This document shows positions 18,693 through 27,171 of a stretch of 35,823 nt of DNA, in pieces (within the stretch, counting starts at the first letter, position 1; every line of letters starts with the position of its first letter). This DNA is from Melghirimyces thermohalophilus. GTDB lineage: Bacteria > Bacillota > Bacilli > Thermoactinomycetales > DSM-45169. Made by a program: the position numbers and the translations under genes. The notes beneath the pieces were generated by a model. The model was given only the letters and a program-made list of their open reading frames with translations. It did not search any database and was not told the DNA's origin. The DNA lies in assembly GCF_900102685.1 (NCBI RefSeq), contig NZ_FMZA01000026.1, positions 1-35,823 on the forward strand, written 5' to 3'.

Positions 18693-18926
18693 TTGAATCG
18701 ACACGTTGCGGAAGAAAACCGAAACCAAGCGCGCAAAAACGTCTATGCCCGTATCCACCAGTTGGCCGGCCAGATGGAGAAACGGCCCAACCTGCCTTCG
18801 CAATATATTGAAACGGAGCTGCTCGGGATCCTTGCCGATGTCCGGTCCATGGCCTTTTTTGAAGGGCAAGTGGAATCGTTTTTCCAGGTGGAAAAGGCCC
18901 TCACCCCGGACAAGGAGGAAAAATAA
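18693..18926 (+). CDS. Small helical protein of unknown function
   Basis: A 77-residue protein starting at TTG 18693, 9 nt after a strong GGAGGAGG. I do not recognise the family. The sequence is rich in Arg, Glu, Gln and Ala with no membrane segment or Cys, and is probably all alpha-helical (ENRNQARKNVYARIHQLAGQ, IETELLGILADVRSMAFFEG, VESFFQVEKAL). It lies between two terminators, that of the ABC-F gene and a bidirectional one at 18971-19008, so it is its own unit. The good ribosome site and the flanking terminators are the main reasons to believe it is real. Confidence 0.65.
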   Translation: MNRHVAEENRNQARKNVYARIHQLAGQMEKRPNLPSQYIETELLGILADVRSMAFFEGQVESFFQVEKALTPDKEEK

Positions 18927-18970
18927 TCCAATAGCGGAGGTTATACGCACTCATTTTGTTATAAGGGATA

Positions 18971-19008
18971 AAAAAGTCCACCGGAGGGATGCTTTCGGTG
19001 GACTTTTT
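18971..19008 (-). terminator. Bidirectional terminator between small gene and ycsI
   Basis: AAAAAGTCCACCG (18971-18983) and CGGTGGACTTTTT (18996-19008) form a 13-bp stem with a 12-nt loop. It has T or A runs on both sides, so it can end both the plus-strand small gene and the minus-strand 5-oxoproline operon. Confidence 0.93.
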
Positions 19009-19028
19009 CGGATGAATGTGTTGTTGGC

Positions 19029-19817
19029 TTATCCATTGATCCCGACCAGATCTTCCTGCTTCATATCGGTGATCATCATATGGCCGGGAGCATGGGTGAT
19101 CATCCACTCCGGGCGGCTGGCGGCGGCCACCGCCTGGGGAGTGACGCCGCAAGCCCAGAATACGGGGGTTTCACCGGGGCGAACCGTCACCGCATCTCCG
19201 TAATCGGGGCGGGATAAATCGTTGATGCCGATTTCCTGGGGATCCCCCACATGGACCGGCGCGCCGTGGACTTGCGGATATCGGGAGGTGATCTCAATGG
19301 AACGGATCACATCTCGGGATGCCAGCGGCCGCATGCTGACCACCAGGTTCCCCTGAAAGGCGCCAGCCGGCTCACAGGGAATCGCGGTCCGGTACATGGG
19401 AACATTTTTCTCCTCCTCGATGTGACGGACCGGGATGTTCTGCTCCAGTAAGATCGATTCAAAGGTGAAGCTGCAGCCGAGGAGAAAAGCGACGGCATCC
19501 TCCGTCCAATAGGGGCGGATATCGCTTACCTCCTTCACCCATTCCCCATGCCGGTAAATCCGATACCGGGGAACATCGGTGCGCAGGTCCGCACCAGGGG
19601 CGGTTTTTCGTGGCACTGGCGAGCCGGGATCGGTCACTTCGATCAGCGGACATGGCTTGGGATTGCGAACACAAAACAGGAGAAAATCGTACGCCAGCCG
19701 TTTCGGTAAAACCACCAGATTGGCCTGGACCCGCCCTGGAGTCAATCCGGCAGTGGGGCGCTGCCATCGGCCACTGCGTATCTCCTGTCGCACTTGGGAC
19801 AACTGGTCAACCTTCAT
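19029..19817 (-). CDS. ycsI: YcsI family protein (DUF1445, putative hydro-lyase)
   Basis: A 262-residue cytoplasmic protein. [57 protein letters not shown] and [11 protein letters not shown] are family hallmarks; the conserved Cys, His and Asp suggest catalysis. A domain of this family also occurs in the mammalian D-glutamate cyclase protein, which fits the 5-oxoproline context, but which reaction this stand-alone form performs is not known. ATG at 19815-19817 has GTGAGGG 6 nt upstream; the TTG two codons earlier is too close to it. It is the last gene of the operon, 9 nt after pxpC. Confidence 0.88.
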   Translation of the reverse strand: MKVDQLSQVRQEIRSGRWQRPTAGLTPGRVQANLVVLPKRLAYDFLLFCVRNPKPCPLIEVTDPGSPVPRKTAPGADLRTDVPRYRIYRHGEWVKEVSDIRPYWTEDAVAFLLGCSFTFESILLEQNIPVRHIEEEKNVPMYRTAIPCEPAGAFQGNLVVSMRPLASRDVIRSIEITSRYPQVHGAPVHVGDPQEIGINDLSRPDYGDAVTVRPGETPVFWACGVTPQAVAAASRPEWMITHAPGHMMITDMKQEDLVGING

Positions 19818-19826
19818 GGACAACCC

Positions 19827-20792
19827 TCACTTCCCCTTGATTCCGTACTCGATGGTTCGCAAAAATTGTTCCTGCTCTATAGCTGCATCACGAGCCTCGT
19901 CCACGCTGACACGTTCGAAGCGTACCTGACAGCCGGGACCCGCCTGGGCCAACCGGAATAGGTCGGCAGAGATCACCGTGGCGATTTTGGCATAACCGCC
20001 GGTCGTCTGCCGATCCGCGGTCAAAACAATCGGTTGACCCTCCGCCGGCACCTGAACCGAACCCGGGGCTGTGGCGTCAGAGATAATATCCGCTCCACTC
20101 CGATGGCTCAGCTTCGGCCCATCGAGGCGGTACCCCATCCGGTCCGATTGGGTCGTCACCTGGTAGGGTTCCCGAAAAAATCTCTCCACTGCCTCATCGG
20201 TGAAAGCTTCTTCTTGGGGGCCGGGTACGGCCCGGAGACGTATCTCCCTTCCGTAACAGGGACGGTACTTCCGGCTCAACTGAATTCCCCTTACTCCCGG
20301 CCTTTGGTGTCGATCATCCGTCTTCCCTACCGGCAGTTGATCCTCCGATTGCAGCGCCCGACCGTGCAAGCCGCCGACTTCGCCCTTGATATAGGTGGAA
20401 CGACTCCCCATCACCACCGGGACATCGATCCCACCCTGTACGCATAGATAAGTACGCACCCCTTCCCGAGGGGTTCCAAAGGATAATTTTTGTCCTTTTT
20501 TCACGGAAACCCGTTTCCACATGGGCATCGGCGATTCATTCAAGCGGGGGGACAAATCAGCTCCGGTGAGGGCTATCGTACAGGGACGTTCAAAGCGGAG
20601 CACCGGACCTAGCAGGGTGATCTCCAGCGCAGCCAACCCCCGGGGATTTCCGACCAACAGGTTCCCCACCTGGAGGGCGAGAGGATCCATCGCTCCCGCC
20701 GCCACCATTCCGTATTGCTGATACCCGATCCGGCCCAGGTCTTGTACCGTGGTCAGCAATCCGGATTTAATCACGGAAATCGCTTGGGTCAT
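19827..20792 (-). CDS. pxpC: 5-oxoprolinase subunit PxpC (KipA type)
   Basis: A 321-residue subunit of the three-part 5-oxoprolinase, which splits 5-oxoproline to glutamate with ATP. It has the biotin-dependent carboxyltransferase-like fold: VIKSGLLTTVQDLGRIGYQQYGM at the start, AGAMDPLALQVGNLLVGN, LTGADLSP, CVQGGIDVPVVMGSRSTY, QSDRMGYRLDGP and ILTADRQTTGGYAKIA-like (here IVLTADRQTTGGY). B. subtilis KipA, first described with a sporulation kinase, is the same family. Its ATG (20792) overlaps the pxpA stop in an ATGA, so translation is coupled. Confidence 0.96.
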   Translation of the reverse strand: MTQAISVIKSGLLTTVQDLGRIGYQQYGMVAAGAMDPLALQVGNLLVGNPRGLAALEITLLGPVLRFERPCTIALTGADLSPRLNESPMPMWKRVSVKKGQKLSFGTPREGVRTYLCVQGGIDVPVVMGSRSTYIKGEVGGLHGRALQSEDQLPVGKTDDRHQRPGVRGIQLSRKYRPCYGREIRLRAVPGPQEEAFTDEAVERFFREPYQVTTQSDRMGYRLDGPKLSHRSGADIISDATAPGSVQVPAEGQPIVLTADRQTTGGYAKIATVISADLFRLAQAGPGCQVRFERVSVDEARDAAIEQEQFLRTIEYGIKGK

Positions 20793-21556
20793 CGTTTTCC
20801 GATCCTCTGAATATGGATTCCTTTCCCTGTCAGTCCCTCCCGCAACGCTTCCACAAAGGCGAGGGCTTGGGGGCTGTCTCCGTGAACGCAGACGGTATCC
20901 GCCTGGATCGGCACATCGGTCCCGTCGACTGCCGTCACTTTGCCTTTTGTCACCATCCGAACCACCCGATCTACCGCCATCTGCGGGTCGTCAATCAAGC
21001 AATTCGGCTGGGAACGGGGAGTCAAACTGCCGTCGGGCTGGTACGTTCGATCAGCAAACACTTCATGAGCTGTTTGCAGACCGGCCTTTTCCCCCGCTTT
21101 CACCAATTCGCCACCTGCCAACCCGAACAGGATCAGGCTCGGATCGACAGCAGCCACCGCTTCAGCAATCGCCTGGGCCATCTCGGCATCTTTGGCCGCC
21201 ATATTATACATCGCGCCGTGGGGTTTTACATGTTGTAGCTCCTTTCCTTCAAGGGCGGCAAAAGTTTTAACGGCTCCCAATTGGTACACTGTCATGTTAT
21301 ATACATCATCCGGATCGACTTGGATATAGCGCCGTCCGAATCCCAACCGGTCTGGCAGCCCGGGATGGGCCCCCAGCCCGATCCCCTTTTCTGCCGCCAT
21401 CTTCACCGTGCGACGAAGCACATTGTGATCCCCGGCGTGAAAACCGCAGGCGATGTTGGCGGAGGTGATCCGTTCCAGAACCGCTTCATCCTGACCGATC
21501 ACGTAACTTCCGAAACTTTCTCCTAGATCGCTATTCAGATCAACTGTCCATCTCAT
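20789..21556 (-). CDS. pxpA: 5-oxoprolinase subunit PxpA (LamB/YcsF type)
   Basis: A 255-residue subunit of 5-oxoprolinase. It begins MRWTVDLNSDLGESFG with the NxDxGE motif (8-13). It has ANIACGFHAGD (33-43) and GLGAHPGLPDRLGFGRR, then HVKPHGAMYN, EVFADRTYQPDGSLTPRS and DTVCVHGDSP, all typical of YcsF proteins. The ATG at 21554-21556 is fixed by homology and a nearby GGAG. The reading frame is open for another 79 codons, but that part lies antisense-like inside pxpB and is not coding. It overlaps the end of pxpB by 17 nt and the start of pxpC by 4 nt. Confidence 0.97.
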   Translation of the reverse strand: MRWTVDLNSDLGESFGSYVIGQDEAVLERITSANIACGFHAGDHNVLRRTVKMAAEKGIGLGAHPGLPDRLGFGRRYIQVDPDDVYNMTVYQLGAVKTFAALEGKELQHVKPHGAMYNMAAKDAEMAQAIAEAVAAVDPSLILFGLAGGELVKAGEKAGLQTAHEVFADRTYQPDGSLTPRSQPNCLIDDPQMAVDRVVRMVTKGKVTAVDGTDVPIQADTVCVHGDSPQALAFVEALREGLTGKGIHIQRIGKR

Positions 21557-22286
21557 CGCTGATCGCTCCATATAATAAATCTTCCAGTCGAAGTTCCTCT
21601 CGCTCGAGCTTCTGCTGAATTTGGCTGTATGCCTCCTCGGATACCGGGCGGAACCGGATGGTGTCACCGGCTTTGAGAAGAACCGGCGGTTGTCGGTGCG
21701 GATCGTACAGGCGAACCGGGGTCCGGCCGATAATCCGCCACCCGCCCGGCGTCTCCAAGGGATACACCCCTGTCTGCGGACCAGCAATTCCAACAGAGCC
21801 GGCAGGGATCCGGGGGCGAGGGTTTTCCATCCGGGGGGTAGCGATCCGATCTGGCATGCCGCCTAAGTAAGGAAAACCAGGCACAAACCCCAGCATGTAT
21901 ACCCGGTAGCGAGCCCCGCTGTGGATCCGGACCACATCCTCCGACGTCAATCCATTGTGACGGGCCACCTCTTTAAGATCCGGGCCCTGACTGCCCCCAT
22001 AAGTGACAGGGAGTTCCCATTCCCGAACGGCCTCTTTCGACACCGATCTGTCATTTTCGTTCAGTTGCCGCAATTTTTCCAACAAGTCCCCGTAGGAAAT
22101 ATCCAGGGGGCGATAATAGATAGTGATCGCGCAATAAGTGGGAACCCATTCCACGATTCCGGGGATCGACGTCTGCTCCAGCTTGCGGGTAAAATTCCGA
22201 ATCCGCCGGTGGATCGCTGGATCAATCGCCTCCCCGAAGCCGATGCGCACCCCTGTGTCACCTAGTGGTTGAAAACGGAGCGTCAT
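21540..22286 (-). CDS. pxpB: 5-oxoprolinase subunit PxpB (KipI type)
   Basis: A 248-residue subunit with the cyclophilin-like C-terminal fold. RFQPLGDTGVRIGFG, VEWVPTYCAITIYYRP, LPVTYGG, VYMLGFVPGFPYLGGMP, TPRMENPRPRIPAGSVGIAG and QTGVYPLETPGGWRIIGRTP are the family blocks. In B. subtilis the orthologue KipI also inhibits the sporulation kinase KinA, so a second role in sporulation is possible but not shown by the sequence. ATG 22286 lies behind GGGGGTGA, 16 nt after the transporter gene. It forms one enzyme with PxpA and PxpC. Confidence 0.96.
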   Translation of the reverse strand: MTLRFQPLGDTGVRIGFGEAIDPAIHRRIRNFTRKLEQTSIPGIVEWVPTYCAITIYYRPLDISYGDLLEKLRQLNENDRSVSKEAVREWELPVTYGGSQGPDLKEVARHNGLTSEDVVRIHSGARYRVYMLGFVPGFPYLGGMPDRIATPRMENPRPRIPAGSVGIAGPQTGVYPLETPGGWRIIGRTPVRLYDPHRQPPVLLKAGDTIRFRPVSEEAYSQIQQKLEREELRLEDLLYGAISDEMDS

Positions 22287-22302
22287 GATGTCACCCCCAT
22301 GC

Positions 22303-23511
22303 TCATGATCCCATCAACTGGGGCAGCTTTTCCATCAGGGTGATCACACCAAGATACGCCGTCCCTAAAGCGACCAGAGCACCAAAGATGGTCATCCAGA
22401 TCGGATGGCGATAATCACCCACCACGCGCCGATTGTAGGCCGCCACCAAAGTGGTACCCAAGGTAAGCGGCAGGATGAGTCCATTGAGTGCCCCAGCGAG
22501 AATCAACAGTTGAACCGGCTCACCAACCCACACCAACACCAAGGTGGACAACAGAATAAACAAGATGATCAGAGAAGTTCGAAACCGTTCCAAGCCCTTG
22601 GATAGAGAGGTGAGGAAGGTGACCGAAGTATAGGCGGCTCCGACCACCGATGTGACGGAAGCGGACCAAAGAACCAGTCCAAAGAGTTTCAACCCGACCG
22701 TGCCCGCAGCGGTTTGAAACACCGTGGCCATCGGGTTTTCTGGGGATAAGTTCACCCCTTTGCTCACAACGCCCAGCACTGCCAAAAAGAGAATGATCCG
22801 CATGATCGACGCCACTAGAACCCCGGTGACAGAGCTGCGGGTGGCCTCCCCCACTGACTCCGGCCCTCGGATTCCCGCCTCCAACAGACGATGGCCGCCG
22901 GCAAAGGTGATATATCCCCCGACGGTGCCCCCGACCAGAGTAACGATGGACAAAAAATCCACCTGTGCCGGTACGACAGAACGAAGCGCCGCTTCACCCA
23001 CCGGTGGACTGCTGACCACAGCCACATACGCGGTAAGGAGAATCATCAACCCCCCAAGCCAGCGGGTGACGCGGTCCATCAAGGCCCCGGCTTCACGGAC
23101 CAAAAACAATGCCACGGCCACCCCAGCGGTCAGGACAGCTCCCCATTTCGACGAGATTCCGAACAAAACTTGTGTACCCAAACCAGCGCCGCCCAGGTTT
23201 CCGATATTAAAGGCGAATCCGCCCAAGGCGACTGCCAGGATCAGAAAATATCCCAGCCCCGGCAACACTGTATTGGCCAGATCCTGCCCCTTTTTTCCGG
23301 AAACAACAATCACCCGCCAAATATTGAGCTGAGCGCCAATATCCAGCAGGATGGAGATCAAGATCACAAATCCGAAACTGGCCAGCAGTTGTTGGGTAAA
23401 AACCGTGGTCTGGGTAAGAAATCCCGGACCGATGGCCGAAGTCGCCATCAAAAAGGCCGCACCCAACAACACACTCCGTCTTTGCTTGCCCTCCTTCAGC
23501 CGTTCGTTCAT
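22303..23511 (-). CDS. ycsG: NRAMP-related transporter YcsG
   Basis: A 402-residue membrane protein with about eleven helices of the NRAMP superfamily, first gene of the 5-oxoprolinase operon. In metal-transporting NRAMPs helix 1 carries DPGN, whose Asp and Asn bind the metal. Here the equivalent segment reads SAIGPGFLTQTT, so both ligands are missing. This fits the YcsG branch rather than a manganese importer. From context I infer a substrate related to 5-oxoproline; this is a guess. ATG at 23509-23511 has only a loose site (GGGAAAAGG). No KipR-type regulator gene lies in the operon. Confidence 0.88.
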   Translation of the reverse strand: MNERLKEGKQRRSVLLGAAFLMATSAIGPGFLTQTTVFTQQLLASFGFVILISILLDIGAQLNIWRVIVVSGKKGQDLANTVLPGLGYFLILAVALGGFAFNIGNLGGAGLGTQVLFGISSKWGAVLTAGVAVALFLVREAGALMDRVTRWLGGLMILLTAYVAVVSSPPVGEAALRSVVPAQVDFLSIVTLVGGTVGGYITFAGGHRLLEAGIRGPESVGEATRSSVTGVLVASIMRIILFLAVLGVVSKGVNLSPENPMATVFQTAAGTVGLKLFGLVLWSASVTSVVGAAYTSVTFLTSLSKGLERFRTSLIILFILLSTLVLVWVGEPVQLLILAGALNGLILPLTLGTTLVAAYNRRVVGDYRHPIWMTIFGALVALGTAYLGVITLMEKLPQLMGS

Positions 23512-23562
23512 CCTTTTCCCATTCCCTTCAAGAAGTCTGCAACTGATCAGGTTACGAAATCA

Positions 23563-23590
23563 ATTCTAGCACACCAACTGTCACAGACAA
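23563..23590 (-). promoter_or_regulatory. Promoter of the ycsG-pxpBAC-ycsI operon
   Basis: On the minus strand TTGTCT (23590-23585), 16 nt, then TAGAAT (23568-23563) with an extended -10 TG directly before it. It lies about 50 nt upstream of ycsG, immediately after the end of the preceding gene. Confidence 0.65.
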
Positions 23591-23597
23591 ATCACCT

Positions 23598-25793
23598 TCA
23601 GCTTCCCCCATCCGCTTCATCGGCTCCTGGGTTCCCCATCCACTCCCGCATGCCCAGGATCATAACGGGCATCACCACGTATATCACCGCAGTGGCCGCC
23701 GAGACAATTCCAGAATCATTGAAGGCGAGAGCAGCCAGCGAACCGGCCAAAATTGCGGTGAATCCATTGAAAAGCTGCGGATACCGATCGATCAATTGTC
23801 TCAAACCGCCAGCAGGACGAACCGAAAGAACGGCCATCGCCAAAAGAGAGAGAAGGAAAACTTTTCCCCAAGAGGAGACGCGAATCAATTTCAGATTCAT
23901 TTCCAATTTACGATTGATGATATGGGTGATTTCCTCCAAATTCCCGCCTTCCAGAAATTGAAGGGCACGCCCGATGTGGCTGGGATGTTGCCCCGGCAAC
24001 CAGCGATTGAGTGCCACCAAAATCAACAGTCCCAAGATCGCCAGGCCAGCCATTTTAAAAAACGTCCCCCGATCCCAGCGAGCTTGAAAAAAACGGAGAT
24101 AGGCGACGCTAAAGCCGACGGCGGAGGCGAGTGCTCCCCCGGCGTTCGTTCCCCAAAAGGGGGCCGCGAAAAAGATCAAAAGGGCGACAAAAAACAGACC
24201 GACGCCTAAGCGCAGCTTGCGGGAGTCCGTCGACCGTTTCTCCAACCAGGCGGCACAGGCCAGAATGGAGGAGCCGAGAACCACTCCCATATACTCATTT
24301 CCGATACCGTAATAACGGGCCCCTTTGATCGGATCATATCCTAGAAAGGACTGTTGGATCAGAGGCCCTCCCAGCAAACCGTCTGCCACCACCGGCAAAA
24401 ACCCCAACAAACCAGCACACAGGAATAAAGGGATGGTGTGAACTCGGGTCAACAAAAAGGAGAGACCCAACCCGGCCAACACCAGCAATCCGGAAAACAG
24501 CCACCAGGAATAGGCGGTCATCCCGGAGATGACGAGAAAAAGGAAAGGAGTGAGCATCACCGCCAACAACACAGACTCCATCCAGCTCCTAGCCCTTCCC
24601 TTTTTTAAAATCAACGTTAAGCCGGTCATCAACACCAGCATCTGCAACAGGATATAGGAATACAGGACAGAGGGACGCAAGGAGTAGATCGTTTCCATCC
24701 GGTCAACCGTTTCCCAAAACGATTCCATGGAACCCGCCACAGATCTCATCGGCTGTCCCAGAACCTCGTCGGGGGCATCGATCCCCAACCAGGTGAGCAG
24801 GGTGGGGACCAGATCGATATTGCTGACCACACCTGTACGGCGGGTGGTGGTGGAGGTAAGCAGACCCGGCGCTTCCCCCTGCCGATGCAGCAAAACCGGA
24901 AAAAGCCCTTCTTTCCCAGCCACCCCGGTGCCAGTAGAGGTGAGCACCAAGAGATGTTCCTCTCCAGCCATATTTAGCAATTCCCCGAGGAAATGATCCA
25001 CTTCCCGCAGGGTGATCTGTTGCACTTCTTTGCGGACCGCCGGGAACATCTTGTCCCCCACCCGGTCCAATCGATAAAGGTCCCCTAGCTCCACTGCGGC
25101 CAGCCCCGGTTTCGTCCAAGACGCAAGGCGCGCTTTTATGCGTCCATAATCGGTTTTCACCCCATAGGGTCGGGTGGCGTCCGACCTCAATATGGATCGG
25201 CCAATCTCTCCCTCTTCCGTCACCCCTTTTTTATCCATGGTCAGCAGGGGAGCGTAGCGGACCGGCTTGGTTCCTTCATCCAAGTTGCCTAGTACCAAAG
25301 TGGAAAATCCCCGCTGACGCAGGGTCTCACCCAGAATGCCGGGAGCGACAATATAACCACTGGCCTCGTTTTCATGAATATAAGAGATGATACCAGGATA
25401 AATGACGGAACCGGCCGCCGGTTTCATTCCCATGCGACGGGTGTACAACAATCCGGCGGATAGTTCTTCATCCATCCGCTCATCGGGATGGTAAAACATT
25501 TCTTGGCCAGATGCCACCGCCCGGGTTCCGCTTCCCAAGGTGGCATAGCTATTGGAAACCGTTCCCCGGCCGCCGGTTTTCATATTCATCGCACCTACGG
25601 AAGCGGTTTTCATCAAGTGTTTTAAGTGAGGGAGATCAGTTTTTCGAATTTCATCCAGGGTCAGACCCGGGACATTGATCCACCAAATCTGCTTCAGCCC
25701 ACCTGTCCCGGCTGCCTGAACCGGATGAACAAACCCGGATAAACAGAAAAGCCCGATCAGACAGAGGAGTGGCAAGATGCATTTCCCTTTCAT
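23598..25793 (-). CDS. Phosphatase-superfamily-like multi-pass membrane protein
   Basis: A 731-residue protein of a Firmicutes family without known function. A signal peptide (MKGKCILPLLCLIGLFCLSG) leads into an extracellular region to about residue 390. It resembles the alkaline phosphatase/sulfatase fold: IWWINVPGLTLDEI, LPHLKHLMKTASVGAMNMKTGG, SNSYATLGSGTRA, LLVLTSTGTG and NIDLVPTLLTWLGI. The C-terminal half is highly hydrophobic with about ten helices. ATG 25793 is chosen because the signal peptide starts there and GGGGA lies just upstream; the frame stays open to 25916 through the DnaA boxes but is not coding. It is a single gene with the DnaA-box cluster 72-168 bp upstream of its start. 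Roles in envelope polymer or phosphate-ester metabolism are conceivable. Confidence 0.7.
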   Translation of the reverse strand: MKGKCILPLLCLIGLFCLSGFVHPVQAAGTGGLKQIWWINVPGLTLDEIRKTDLPHLKHLMKTASVGAMNMKTGGRGTVSNSYATLGSGTRAVASGQEMFYHPDERMDEELSAGLLYTRRMGMKPAAGSVIYPGIISYIHENEASGYIVAPGILGETLRQRGFSTLVLGNLDEGTKPVRYAPLLTMDKKGVTEEGEIGRSILRSDATRPYGVKTDYGRIKARLASWTKPGLAAVELGDLYRLDRVGDKMFPAVRKEVQQITLREVDHFLGELLNMAGEEHLLVLTSTGTGVAGKEGLFPVLLHRQGEAPGLLTSTTTRRTGVVSNIDLVPTLLTWLGIDAPDEVLGQPMRSVAGSMESFWETVDRMETIYSLRPSVLYSYILLQMLVLMTGLTLILKKGRARSWMESVLLAVMLTPFLFLVISGMTAYSWWLFSGLLVLAGLGLSFLLTRVHTIPLFLCAGLLGFLPVVADGLLGGPLIQQSFLGYDPIKGARYYGIGNEYMGVVLGSSILACAAWLEKRSTDSRKLRLGVGLFFVALLIFFAAPFWGTNAGGALASAVGFSVAYLRFFQARWDRGTFFKMAGLAILGLLILVALNRWLPGQHPSHIGRALQFLEGGNLEEITHIINRKLEMNLKLIRVSSWGKVFLLSLLAMAVLSVRPAGGLRQLIDRYPQLFNGFTAILAGSLAALAFNDSGIVSAATAVIYVVMPVMILGMREWMGNPGADEADGGS

Positions 25794-25864
25794 CTTGATT
25801 CCCCGTTTCGATCTTTCTCTTCTTTGGTATCTTACCCGGGGGATTCGGAAGTATGCCGGAAGGG

Positions 25865-25961
25865 CTATCCACAGAGTTATCCACAGGATTCTCCCTCTCT
25901 CCTCACATATCCACATAGCTTATCCACATTATCCACAGGTCCATGGGCCTATTCATCCACA
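25865..25961 (+). promoter_or_regulatory. DnaA-box cluster (six boxes, same orientation)
   Basis: Six copies of the DnaA box lie on the plus strand within 97 bp: CTATCCACA (25865), TTATCCACA (25877), ATATCCACA (25907), TTATCCACA (25920), TTATCCACA (25929) and TCATCCACA (25953). Three match the consensus TTATCCACA exactly and three differ at one position. Boxes 4 and 5 abut head to tail. No AT-rich unwinding region and no dnaA or dnaN genes are here, so this is not oriC. It lies between the tsaD operon terminator and the 731-residue membrane-protein gene, so it may titrate DnaA and/or regulate that gene. Confidence 0.93.
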
Positions 25962-25971
25962 ACCCATCATC

Positions 25972-25996
25972 AAAAAACCGACCCTTTGGGGGTCGG
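25972..25996 (-). terminator. Terminator of the thiL-tsaE-tsaB-rimI-tsaD operon
   Basis: On the minus strand CCGACCC (25996-25990) and GGGTCGG (25984-25978) form a stem with a 5-nt loop, followed by TTTTTT. It lies about 160 nt after tsaD. The stretch 25997-26154 between tsaD and this hairpin holds no gene I can support. Confidence 0.85.
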
Positions 25997-26154
25997 TGAT
26001 GTTGTCGTCATGTACCGATGGCCTGCCCACCATCCAGCTGCTCGGGATCCTTAAGCTGTGAGTGACTCTGATCCGCCAAGGGACGGCTTCCTCACCCACC
26101 ACTTCTCCTAGGTGCCACTCGCTCGTTTGGGTAAACCTTTTGTAGCAAATGGCT

Positions 26155-27171
26155 CTACGTCAGTTTTAAGTTGGGCTCCGCGTTAAGATCCATACCGGCC
26201 AGCTGTCCGTCCAGGTATTGAAAAGTGCCTGCGGTGGCAATCATACCCGCATTATCGGTACACAATTCCAGCGGAGGCACGGACAGGTGGATCCCCTCCT
26301 CCATACAGCGGGCCTTTAGCTGTTTTCTCAAGGCGGAGTTGGCGGAAACCCCGCCCGCCAGCACCAGGCGATCCACCTCTTTCCCTTGGACGGCACGAAT
26401 GGCTTTTTCCGTCAGCACTTCGACCACCGATTCCTGAAAACTAGCAGCCAGGTCTGCCGCAGGGATCTCCTCCCCCCTCTGCTTGGCATTGTGCAACCGG
26501 TTGATCACCGCGGACTTGAGGCCACTAAAGCTGAAGTCGAGGGAATCCGGTTCCAGCCAGGCTCGGGGCAAATCGATAGCGGGAGTACCTGTTCGGGCCA
26601 GTCGATCGATCTCGGGACCGCCAGGATAAGGAAGGCCGAGGACCCGGGCCACCTTGTCAAATGCTTCTCCTGCGGCATCGTCCCGAGTTCGTCCCAAGCG
26701 TTCAAACCGGTTGTGCTCCGACATGTAGATCAGTTCTGTATGTCCCCCGGAAACCACCAAGGCCACCAGGGGAAACTGTAAGGGCTCCACCAGATGGCTG
26801 GCATAAATATGACCAGCGATATGATGGACACCGACCAGCGGCAACCCTGTCGAAAAAGAAAGCGCTTTGGCGGCGGACACACCGATCAACAATGCGCCCA
26901 CCAAACCAGGACCTTGGGTGACAGCGACAGCCGATAGGTCGGCCAGCGTCACCTTCGCTTCATCTAAGGCTTGCTGGATAATATCGGTAATTCGCTCCAC
27001 ATGGCGACGGGAGGCCACTTCCGGCACGACCCCGCCGAATCGACGGTGGACCTTCATCTGGGAGGAGATGACATTGGATAGGAGCCGCTCCCCCTTTTCC
27101 ACCACCGCTGCCGACGTTTCATCACAACTGGTTTCAATTCCGAGAACTAATGGATTCTGGTTTGGTTTCAT
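26155..27171 (-). CDS. tsaD: tRNA t6A transferase subunit TsaD
   Basis: A 338-residue ASKHA-fold enzyme that transfers threonylcarbamoyl from threonylcarbamoyl-AMP to A37 of ANN-decoding tRNAs, acting with TsaB and TsaE. It begins with [16 protein letters not shown]. The metal-binding HIAGH lies at 117-121. [36 protein letters not shown] and [14 protein letters not shown] are conserved blocks. Formerly called Gcp. ATG at 27169-27171 has GGAGG 5 nt upstream and overlaps rimI by 38 nt. It is the last gene of the operon. Confidence 0.98.
   Translation of the reverse strand: MKPNQNPLVLGIETSCDETSAAVVEKGERLLSNVISSQMKVHRRFGGVVPEVASRRHVERITDIIQQALDEAKVTLADLSAVAVTQGPGLVGALLIGVSAAKALSFSTGLPLVGVHHIAGHIYASHLVEPLQFPLVALVVSGGHTELIYMSEHNRFERLGRTRDDAAGEAFDKVARVLGLPYPGGPEIDRLARTGTPAIDLPRAWLEPDSLDFSFSGLKSAVINRLHNAKQRGEEIPAADLAASFQESVVEVLTEKAIRAVQGKEVDRLVLAGGVSANSALRKQLKARCMEEGIHLSVPPLELCTDNAGMIATAGTFQYLDGQLAGMDLNAEPNLKLT

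Noticed and set aside
21557-21793. 79-residue N-terminal extension of PxpA
   Set aside because: It lies wholly inside pxpB and is Arg-rich without homology; PxpA proteins begin at the chosen ATG.
25794-25916. 41-residue N-terminal extension of the 731-residue membrane protein
   Set aside because: It translates the DnaA boxes and would bury the signal peptide; the ATG at 25793 starts right at the signal peptide.
25865-25961. Chromosomal origin (oriC)
   Set aside because: DnaA boxes are dense, but there is no dnaA/dnaN neighbourhood, no opposing box orientation and no AT-rich unwinding stretch. It fits a secondary DnaA-box cluster better.
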